64,000 nt of DNA from Minicystis rosea (GTDB lineage: Bacteria; Myxococcota_A; Polyangia; Polyangiales; Polyangiaceae): contig CP016211.1 in the NCBI GenBank assembly GCA_001931535.1, forward strand, positions 11,206,377 through 11,270,376, given 5' to 3'. The position numbers and the translations under genes are program-made. The notes under the pieces were generated by a model. It had not been told where the DNA came from. It was given only the letters and a program-made list of their open reading frames with translations, and made no database searches. Positions 1 through 7,109 of the stretch are shown here, piece after piece; position 1 is the stretch's first letter; the number at the start of each line of letters is the position of its first letter.

Positions 1-1
1 G

Positions 2-352
2 TATCAGAACCTCGTGCGCGGCGGCGAGGCGGTGGCGCAGGAGGCCATCGGCACCTTCCTCAAGCTCCTGCTCCGCGTGCTCTCGCCCAAACAATTCGCC
101 CGGAAATTCCCCGATATCTGGGCCCACGAGCACAAGGGCGGTTTCGTCGAGGCCACGGTCCACGACGAGAACGCGATGTTGATCAACATCCGCGACGTCG
201 AAGGCTTCACCTACATCGGTCCGGTGGCCGTCGGTTTCGTCGGCACGGCATTGCGGGCCCTCGGCCTCAACGACGTCAAGCTGCGGGACGTCACGTGGAC
301 GCGCGCCAATCCGGGCCCGCGCGACATTCGCATCGAGATCTCCTGGTCCTGA
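2..352 (+). CDS. Conserved hypothetical protein, C-terminal part only
   Basis: The frame is open from base 2, so the gene starts before the window; the GTG at 14 is only an internal codon. About 116 residues remain. They contain a helical stretch rich in Leu and Lys, a conserved-looking segment (KFPDIWAHEHKGG) and a C-terminal beta-rich part ending in IRIEISWS. There is no signal peptide or membrane segment in what is left. The pattern is loosely like the myxobacterial paralogous family TIGR02265/DUF2378, but I cannot confirm this and assign no function. The cupin gene that follows faces it, 178 bases away. Confidence 0.55.
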   Translation, partial: YQNLVRGGEAVAQEAIGTFLKLLLRVLSPKQFARKFPDIWAHEHKGGFVEATVHDENAMLINIRDVEGFTYIGPVAVGFVGTALRALGLNDVKLRDVTWTRANPGPRDIRIEISWS

Positions 353-530
353 GACGCTCTCGAACGGCTGCTCGGAGCGGCGAAGCGAAAGGCTCGAGAC
401 GCGGGGCGCCCCGAGGTTTCCCTCTCGAGATGTGAGCGTAAAGCGGCGAGCGCCGCGCGGATGGGACCTCTCGATTCCGAGAGAGGCCGACGCGCGGCTC
501 ACCGCTGCTCGCTCACCTCTCCACTTCGGC

Positions 531-959
531 TCACTTCGGCTCGAACGCGACGCGGGGCTTCTCGATGTTCTCGTAGAGCCCGCCTTCATCGTCGAACTGA
601 ATCGACAGCCCTTCGACGCCGTCGGGCTCGAGGCCCTTGAAGCCGTGAAGATAATTGGAGGGGACGAGGACGGCGTCGCCCACGGAGAGTGGAGTCTCCG
701 TTTGATCGAGCAACAAGCCTCGACCGGCACAGACCAGAATCATCGAACGGATGGGGTGACGGTGCGGCTCGAGCACCTGGCCCGGCCCGAGACGCACCCA
801 GGCGATGCCGAGCCGAGCACGCTCGGAGAGGAACGCGGCGAGCTCCGGATGGCGCCGGAAATCTCGCTGCTCCCCGAGCGAGTGCATGTGTCCGTCTTCC
901 ATGACCTCGGTGACGAGCTTGATGTCGACTCGCGGGATGATGGTGAGGGTCGAGAGCAT
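531..959 (-). CDS. Cupin-domain protein
   Basis: This 142-residue protein is a single small beta-barrel of the cupin superfamily. Motif 1 is GPGQVLEPHRHPIRSMILV (about residues 58-76), with His66 and His68 as likely metal ligands. Motif 2 is GDAVLVPSNYLHGF (94-107), with His105. The acidic residue usual in motif 1 is not obvious. Cupins of this size bind a divalent metal and act as small dioxygenases, isomerases or sensors; the substrate cannot be read from sequence. It is the last minus-strand gene after the gamma-glutamyltransferase, 50 bases downstream of it, so it may share a transcript with the prenyltransferase group at 1-5 kb. Confidence 0.8.
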   Translation of the reverse strand: MLSTLTIIPRVDIKLVTEVMEDGHMHSLGEQRDFRRHPELAAFLSERARLGIAWVRLGPGQVLEPHRHPIRSMILVCAGRGLLLDQTETPLSVGDAVLVPSNYLHGFKGLEPDGVEGLSIQFDDEGGLYENIEKPRVAFEPK

Positions 960-1009
960 CTGACGTTCATCTCCTCGTGGATGGTCGCTGTCGTGGATTC
1001 GCGCGTTCG

Positions 1010-2706
1010 TCAGTAACCGACGGCGCAGCCGTCCGCGCGCGGCTCACTGCCGACGACGTAGGTGCCATCGCGTCGCCGGCAAATGATTTGTGCCTTGCCG
1101 AAATCGCCGTAGGCGGCGAATTTGCCAGCGGGGGTCCGCCGCGGGGCGGCGGTGGCCACGTCCCAAGGACCGCTCGTCGTGAGCACGTGTCCGCGCGCTT
1201 CGAGCCCTTGGACCACGGCTGCCGGCACGGACTGCTCCACGTCGACATACAGGTCTTGCAGCCATTGCCAGCGCGGCGCATCCACGCACGCTTGGGGGTT
1301 CATCCCATAATCGAGCTGATTGACCACCATCTGCACGTGCCCTTGCGGCTGCATGGGCCCGCCCATCACACCGAACGGCCCAATGGCCTCTCGCCCGCGC
1401 GTCATGAAGGCAGGAATGATGGTGTGCGCGGGCCGCTTGCCCGGCGCGATGACGTTGGGGCTTTGGGGATCGAGCGAGAAGGCCGATCCGCGGCTGTGAA
1501 GCGCGATTCCCGTACCGGGCACGACGACGCCGGAGCCGAAGCCCAAGAGAGGGCCCGAGTAATTCGATTGAATGAAGGAGACCATCATTCCATCGCTGTC
1601 CGCCGTGCAGAGGTACACCGTACCACCGTGGGGCGGCGCGCCGGCCTCGGGCACGGCCGCGCGATCGCTCATCAGGGCTCGTCGCTTGGCCGCATAGCCT
1701 GGATCGAGCATCCCGCGGACGGGGACAGGCACGTAGTCCGGATCGGCGACGAAGCGTTGAGCGTCGGTGAAGCCGAGCTTCATCGCCTCGATCAAGAGAT
1801 GATAGCTCTCGGCGGACTCACGAGGGTGTTTGGCGATATCGATTCCGTCGAGGATGGCGAGCGCGCTGAGCGCGGCAATGCCATTGCCATTCGGGGTACC
1901 TCCCAGATCTCGTGACCACGGTAGCTCACCCCGATGGGATCGACCCAAGTGCTCGTGTGCGCCGCCAGATCGGCGAGCGTCAGGAGCCCTCCCGTGGCGT
2001 TCGCGAACTCCGCGATGCGCGCCGCGAGCTCGCCTCGATAGAAGGAATCGACACCGCTCTTCGCCAGGATGCGGAGCGTACGCGCGAGGTCTTCGCACGA
2101 CCACAGCTCGCCTGCGGCGGGGGCCTTTCCCCCTCTCGTGAAGGTGTCGAACCACCCTTGGAGATCGGGCCCGGGATTGCAATGAGGGTAATTGCGCGCC
2201 GAAGACGCCCAGCGCCCGGCCGTCAGCGGAGCGACCGCAAAGCCGGACTCCGCATATTCGATGGCCGACTCGAACAACGCTTCGAACGGCAGGCGCCCGA
2301 AGCGTGCATGGAGGTCGCGCCACGCCGCCGGCGCGCCCGGCACGGTGACGGCCGGCCAACCACGCATGGGGATCTCGGTGATGCCACGTTCGGCGAAGTA
2401 CGCCGGCGTGTGCGCCGCGGTGGCCCGACCGGAGCCATTGAGCGCATGGAGCCGCGACCCGTCCCAAACCAAGGCGAAAGCATCGGAGCCGATGCCATTG
2501 GACACCGGCTCGGTGACCGTGAGGGTGATGGCCGTCGCCACGGCGGCATCGACCGCGTTGCCCCCGCGTTGGAGGATGCGCAGGCCAGCTTGCGCGGCGA
2601 GCGGCTCCCCCGTGGCGACCACGCCCCGCCTCGCCAAGATGGGCATGCGGCGAGAGGCATACGGATAAGAGCTCAGGCCCAGGTTCTCGGTGAAGTCACT
2701 CGACAT
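1010..2706 (-). pseudogene. Gamma-glutamyltransferase family protein, frameshifted
   Basis: Two overlapping minus-strand frames encode the two parts of one protein of the GGT/glutathione hydrolase family (Ntn hydrolases that cleave gamma-glutamyl bonds). The first frame starts at 2706 and reads GGNAVDAAVATAITLTV and SNGIGSDAFALV, typical of the large subunit, up to HEIWEVP. The second picks up at TPNGNGIAALSAL and continues to the stop at 1010. It includes GGTVYLCTADSDG, whose Thr is the expected autoprocessing nucleophile. Adding one base to the four-G run at 1893-1896 restores EVPPNGNGIAAL. No signal peptide is seen, so the product would be cytoplasmic. The break is either a sequencing error or a real inactivating mutation; everything else looks intact. 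Confidence 0.8.
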
Positions 2707-2745
2707 GTGGCGCTCCCGGAGATCGTCGATGAGGGTTGCCGAGGG

Positions 2746-3426
2746 TTACCGGAGCTCGGGTGTATAGAGCTCGGCCTTTGCGCCGCCCGTCACCAAAAGC
2801 TCCACGCGGCTCACCCACGTATCGAGCATTTGCCAGGCCTGCTCGAGGACGACGCGGAGCCGGGCGATCGTCTCCGGCGGTTGCCGGCGGACGGGCTCCA
2901 GCGCGACGGTGACGTGGCTTTGATCGAGCTCGTCGTGGAGCTCGAAGTAATTGGCGCTCCCGAATTGGCGCATCGTCTTGCGCGTAATGGCGCCCATGTG
3001 CGCGCCGCTGGACTCGAGGACGAGATGGATGATCGCGAGCTTCTCGATGTTGTCGAGGATCGACATGCGCGAGATGAACCAGGCCGCCGCTCCTTCGACG
3101 ACCGGATCCCACACCTCGTCGGAGCGGCCTCGATCCTTGCGGAGGACGTCGTCGTGACCGATCTCCTCACGCAGGTGCCCGAGGAACAAGACGCCATATC
3201 GATCGTCCGCGCACTGGGCTTGGCGCATGAAGAGCATCGTCTGGAAGTGGCGCGCGAAGACCTGGAGACAGGCCAACATCATCTCCCGCTTCTCCGGGGC
3301 TTCGAGCGTTCCATCGGTGAAGAGCTCGAAGCAGCGGAGGCGCTTGTGCTGCTCCAGCCGGCTCGCGTTGTAGGCGAGCAGCGCTTCGATGCTCTCTTGG
3401 GACGTGGTCTGGATCGCGTCGCTCAT
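2746..3426 (-). CDS. Haem-oxygenase-like iron-containing redox enzyme
   Basis: This 226-residue all-helical protein resembles the TenA/PqqC/haem-oxygenase fold, in particular the iron-containing redox enzyme group (HDO family, PF14518/DUF3865-like). Candidate metal ligands are spaced as in that group: EEIGH (Glu87/88, His91), ESSGAH (Glu138, His143) and HDELDQSH (His164, Asp168, His171). Related enzymes use a di-iron site to oxidise or cleave bonds in specialised metabolites, so an oxidative tailoring role is inferred. It lies 39 bases upstream of the gamma-glutamyltransferase and 208 bases downstream of the prenyltransferase on the same strand. A TenA-like thiaminase is less likely because the ligand set fits the iron enzymes better. 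Confidence 0.75.
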   Translation of the reverse strand: MSDAIQTTSQESIEALLAYNASRLEQHKRLRCFELFTDGTLEAPEKREMMLACLQVFARHFQTMLFMRQAQCADDRYGVLFLGHLREEIGHDDVLRKDRGRSDEVWDPVVEGAAAWFISRMSILDNIEKLAIIHLVLESSGAHMGAITRKTMRQFGSANYFELHDELDQSHVTVALEPVRRQPPETIARLRVVLEQAWQMLDTWVSRVELLVTGGAKAELYTPELR

Positions 3427-3634
3427 TCAATCCTCCTGTCGCTCGACGCGTGGGCCTGTCGCATCGATTTCATGCTGAAACACCCGGACGCAGAGCCGGG
3501 AGCTTCTGCGGGGGCAGCCGACGATACAATGATTTTCGCTTGGGGAGCGGCTCGGAATCCCAACAGCGGGTCGCGGAGAGGGAACGACGAGCCTCGGGTG
3601 GTGGGGACGTGCTCTTCGATACACGAAGCGGTCG

Positions 3635-4780
3635 TCAGCTACCGGTCGCCACCGGCCGCCACGAGCGCCGCGCATGGGCACGCGTGAGCACCCCCGACGC
3701 GGTCGGGAGCGTCATTGCCGTCTGGCCCACGTCGTAGACCTCGGGCGCGAGATAGACGGTGACGCGCTTGCGATCACCATCGATCCGCAAGGACGCATAG
3801 GTCTGCATCCCCACGCCGTCCTCGAGCCGCCGATCGGTGAACTCCTCGATGGCGCGCCCGTAAATCATCGCGCTCTCCGGGCTCAGGTACTGGAGCACGC
3901 GATCCCGCGCGACCCGATCGTCATGCGCGTAGGAGCGGACCGGGAAGTGAACGGTCCCCGTCATCGGGGCCTCGCTCCTCTGAATGAAGGACAGGCAGGT
4001 GAGCACCGGGCGCGCATCGTACGGCCCGGGCGAGTTGCCCATGGCCTCGCAGAACTCCTGCGCTCGCCCCGGCACGTAACCGCGTGCCGTGCGCACGGCC
4101 GCGTCGATGCGCGCGACGTCGGCGTGATGATGGGCCGTGTACACCTTCACGCGCGCTTCGCGTTTGGCCGAGAGATCGAGCGAGAAATAGCAAATCTCGT
4201 CCAGCGGTCCGATCTCGGGGACGTGCGCGGTCGCGGCGCCGAAGCCGAGCCGCGTCATGGCCTCCACCACCACGTTGCGCGCCTCGTTCCGGCCGCGCGC
4301 CTGGGGGTTGAGATAGACCTTGAAATCGGGCGCGGTGTCCGGCCGCAGACAGACCGCGTGCCACAGGGAGAACCGATGGCAATCGCTCGTCGGGGCGAAG
4401 AGATCCTGCACCTCCGCGAACCTGCCGAGATGCGCGCCGTAGCGAGCAGCGATCTGCTCATTCATGGCTAGGGAGGCTTCCCAGTTCGATTCGACCGAGG
4501 GCACCTCGCCTTGGACTTCGATCAGGAAACGAAGCTCGCGTTCGGCACCGTCGATTGCGAGCGAGAATTCAAAGGGGGTGTGATCATCGGTGATGTCCGA
4601 CGGCCACGGAGACGGCCTCTGAGCGCTTCTCGCCCCCCACGACGCCGCGAGCTCTCGAAAGATGCCCGCTGCGACTCGCTCATCGTTCTGGCTGAACTCG
4701 AATGCTCGGCAAAGAGAACGCAGTCGCTCGCGACCGAGATCAACCAATGTCACGGACGGTACCGGTGACAAATTCGCCAT
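3635..4780 (-). CDS. DMATS-type aromatic (indole) prenyltransferase
   Basis: The 381-residue length matches bacterial members of the tryptophan dimethylallyltransferase family (PF11991; CymD-like, about 370-390). Family-like segments are TPFEFSLAID (68-77), where Glu71 fits the Glu that activates the aromatic substrate, FKVYLNPQARG (153-163), whose Lys and Tyr match the diphosphate-binding KxYxNP pattern, and RVKVYTAHH (210-218). The fold is the alpha-beta ABBA barrel, soluble and independent of an aspartate-rich magnesium motif. The likely reaction is transfer of a dimethylallyl or longer prenyl group to tryptophan, a cyclic dipeptide, indole or another aromatic. It heads a minus-strand group with an iron enzyme, a gamma-glutamyltransferase and a cupin, and a flavin oxidase diverges from it. 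The acceptor is unknown. Confidence 0.75.
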   Translation of the reverse strand: MANLSPVPSVTLVDLGRERLRSLCRAFEFSQNDERVAAGIFRELAASWGARSAQRPSPWPSDITDDHTPFEFSLAIDGAERELRFLIEVQGEVPSVESNWEASLAMNEQIAARYGAHLGRFAEVQDLFAPTSDCHRFSLWHAVCLRPDTAPDFKVYLNPQARGRNEARNVVVEAMTRLGFGAATAHVPEIGPLDEICYFSLDLSAKREARVKVYTAHHHADVARIDAAVRTARGYVPGRAQEFCEAMGNSPGPYDARPVLTCLSFIQRSEAPMTGTVHFPVRSYAHDDRVARDRVLQYLSPESAMIYGRAIEEFTDRRLEDGVGMQTYASLRIDGDRKRVTVYLAPEVYDVGQTAMTLPTASGVLTRAHARRSWRPVATGS

Positions 4781-5429
4781 CCGGAGCCAACCTTTCTACC
4801 CGCACACGGGTGCACGACATGCCGTCGCTTACCTGCCGGGGTAAAAAGGATTCGCGTGCCCCTTAGGGTGAACGCTTGAGCAGAAACGAGCCCTCGGCGG
4901 AAAGATGCTCGCTATCGATACCAAAAGGCGGCATTCGTCGCAATGCTGATCATCCATTTTCGTCGTCCTCTGTCGGTGGTCGGCGTCGGCAGCCAGCGCG
5001 CCCCAGCGAATACCAATGAGCGCATGTCGATACCGATCCGCGCGTAGCATGTGCCATTGTGGGTTGAGGTCGTTGTTCAGTCGTCATTCGCTCGTCCTTC
5101 AATGGGCGAGCCGTCGGCCTAAATTTTTCGTTGACCGGCGCGCGCAGCGTTGTGTACATAGCGGGATACCATGCTCGCTGGTGCTGTACGCGCCGACGGG
5201 CCTCGTTGGGTCTCTGCTGGTTAGCCTTCTGGCCTCGTAGCCACCACCATCGCGCAGCAGTGTTCGGGCGCTGGTAGGTATTGAACGCAAGGCGTTTCGC
5301 GGACTTGAGTTCGTGAATCGCTCCTGCGTTCGCCCCCCCGACCGTGCTGTGCAACGTGCGCTTGGAGAGGCGCCGTCGTGTATCGACGGGCGCCGTGGCT
5401 CCGTGCGCAACGACGATGGGAGTTGGCGC
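4781..5429. other. Intergenic region between divergent prenyltransferase and flavin oxidase genes
   Basis: This 649-base stretch separates two divergent genes and must hold their promoters. I see no credible small gene: the open frames are short and unlike known proteins. It contains a comparatively AT-rich patch (around 5121-5130) just before a possible promoter. No strong terminator-like hairpin or repeat was noticed. Confidence 0.6.
5131..5160 (+). promoter_or_regulatory. Possible sigma70-type promoter
   Basis: TTGACC at 5131-5136 and TACATA at 5155-5160 are separated by 18 bases, directly after an AT-rich patch. It points toward the flavin oxidase gene, about 270 bases upstream of its ATG. 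The -10 match is weak, so this is only a candidate. Confidence 0.25.
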
Positions 5430-6929
5430 ATGAGCAAAGTTTCGCGTCGCGGCATTTTGCAGGGCCTCGTAGCAGGAGCGCTCGTTCTCGGCTTCGATCC
5501 GGCGAAGCGCTCCTGGATCAGCGAGGCGCGTGCGGACGTTCCCTTCGCGCACATTCCCACGCTCGATGGGATGCTCACCACCGACCCCGAGATGCTCGCC
5601 GAGGTGAGCGACGATTGGGGACACATGGTTCATCGCACGCCCGTGGCCGTGCTCCACGCCGCGTCCGTGGACGACGTCGTCAAGATGGTGAACTACTGTC
5701 GCGCGCACGGCATCAAGATCGCGACGCGCGGGCGCGGGCACACGGCGTTCGGTCAGTCCCAGGCGGCGGGCGGGTTGGTCATCGACCTCCGCGCGCTGAA
5801 TGAGATCCATTCGATCCAAAACTGCCGCGCAGTCGTGGACGCGGGCGTGGTCTGGCGCGATCTGCTCGAAGCCACGGTGGAAGAGGGGCTCACCCCGCCC
5901 GTGCTCACCGACTACATCAATCTCACCGTGGGAGGGACGCTCTCGGTGGGCGGCGCCGGCGGGTCGAGCTTCCTCTACGGTGCTCAGGTCGACAACGTCG
6001 AGGAGCTCGTGGTGGTGACCGGCACGGGCCAGGTGGTCACTTGCTCACGCAACAAGAAGCGGAGCCTCTTCGAGGCCGCGCTGGCCGGCCTCGGTCTCTG
6101 CGCCATCATCGTTCGCGTCACGCTCACGCTGATCGAGGCGGAGGAGCGTGCGCAGACGTACAAGCTCTTCTATCCCGACGTGCCCTCGATGCTCGCCGAC
6201 ATTCGCGTCCTCATCGCGGACGAGCGCTTCGATTACGTGCGGGGCAATGGTCAGCCCGGAGCGGATGGGTGGACCTGGTACATCGAGGCGACGAGCTTCT
6301 ATACGCCTTCGAACAACCACTGTGGTGGTCATGGGAATGGCCATGGGGGTGGTAACGGCAATGGTCACGGCAATGGTGATCCGCTGGCCGGTCTCCACTT
6401 CATCCCCGGGGCCACGCAGATCGAGGACCGGACCTACTTCGATTACTGCGACCTCACCGTTCAAATCTTCAACATGTTGGGGCAATTGGGGCTGCTCGGC
6501 CTGCCGCATCCGTGGCTCGACCTCTTCGTGCGCGACTCCGTGATCGATTCGTTTGCGTCCAATGCGGTCGACGACCTCGATCCCTCGATCCTGCTCCCCG
6601 GCTCCCTGATCCTCTTCTTCCCCTTCATCAAGAAGGAGGTCCGGCAGCCGCTGTTCCGGGTGCCGAACGAGAAGGTGTTCTTCCTCTTCGACATCCTCCC
6701 GACCGTCCCGCCGGATCCGAACGTGATCAACTTCACGCTGCAACAGAACCGCGCGACCTTCGAGCGGAATCGGGCGCTCGGTGGGACGCATTACACGATC
6801 AGCGCCGTGAACCTCTCCCAGGCGGATTGGAAGGCCCATTTCGGCTCGCAATGGCCGGCGCTGTGCGACGCCAAAGCGTCCTACGATCCCGCCAACATCC
6901 TCGGCGCCGGCGTGAACGTATTCAGCTGA
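5430..6929 (+). CDS. Tat-exported FAD-linked oxidoreductase, cytokinin dehydrogenase-like
   Basis: I chose the ATG at 5430 over an in-frame ATG at 5313 because it begins MSKVSRRGILQGLVAGALVL, a twin-arginine signal, giving 499 residues. The PCMH FAD-binding domain follows (about 68-240). GRGHTAFGQ (101-109) matches the site where His, here His104, binds FAD covalently in cytokinin dehydrogenases and related oxidases. The C-terminus DPANILGAGVNVFS is the usual end of this family. A low-complexity Gly/Asn/His insertion (about 296-316) is odd. The enzyme probably oxidises an amine or alcohol outside the cytoplasm. Since cytokinin dehydrogenases act on prenylated adenine, its place beside a prenyltransferase is suggestive, but the substrate is not known. 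Confidence 0.8.
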   Translation: MSKVSRRGILQGLVAGALVLGFDPAKRSWISEARADVPFAHIPTLDGMLTTDPEMLAEVSDDWGHMVHRTPVAVLHAASVDDVVKMVNYCRAHGIKIATRGRGHTAFGQSQAAGGLVIDLRALNEIHSIQNCRAVVDAGVVWRDLLEATVEEGLTPPVLTDYINLTVGGTLSVGGAGGSSFLYGAQVDNVEELVVVTGTGQVVTCSRNKKRSLFEAALAGLGLCAIIVRVTLTLIEAEERAQTYKLFYPDVPSMLADIRVLIADERFDYVRGNGQPGADGWTWYIEATSFYTPSNNHCGGHGNGHGGGNGNGHGNGDPLAGLHFIPGATQIEDRTYFDYCDLTVQIFNMLGQLGLLGLPHPWLDLFVRDSVIDSFASNAVDDLDPSILLPGSLILFFPFIKKEVRQPLFRVPNEKVFFLFDILPTVPPDPNVINFTLQQNRATFERNRALGGTHYTISAVNLSQADWKAHFGSQWPALCDAKASYDPANILGAGVNVFS

Positions 6930-6963
6930 CCTCGTCAGTCTCCCCGTCTCGACCGACAGCGCT

Positions 6964-7023
6964 GCTGAGCGCGGCGCGTCATCGATTGGCTAGGTTCCAA
7001 TCGCGTCAGACGCCGCGCTCGGC
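6964..7023. terminator. Large hairpin between convergent genes
   Basis: GAGCGCGGCG at 6967-6976 pairs with CGCCGCGCTC at 7011-7020. An inner perfect stem is formed by CGATTGG and CCAATCG. It lies between the ends of the flavin oxidase gene and the facing peptidase-thioredoxin gene, so it probably acts as a terminator for one or both. There is no clear U-tract. Confidence 0.5.
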
Positions 7024-7109
7024 CCTCCGTATGTCGAGCACGCCTTGGCGATCTCAGCAGGTCTAGGGGCTAAACCTTAGGCCGCGAGACGCTGCGTTCG
7101 ATCAGGGCT

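Noticed and set aside
1912..3687. 591-residue plus-strand frame opposite the GGT and iron-enzyme genes
   Set aside because: Antisense shadow; minus-strand frames carry recognisable family motifs.
4950..5819. 289-residue minus-strand frame over the intergenic region and oxidase start
   Set aside because: Composition is unlike a protein, no motif is seen, and it overlaps the Tat signal of the oxidase.
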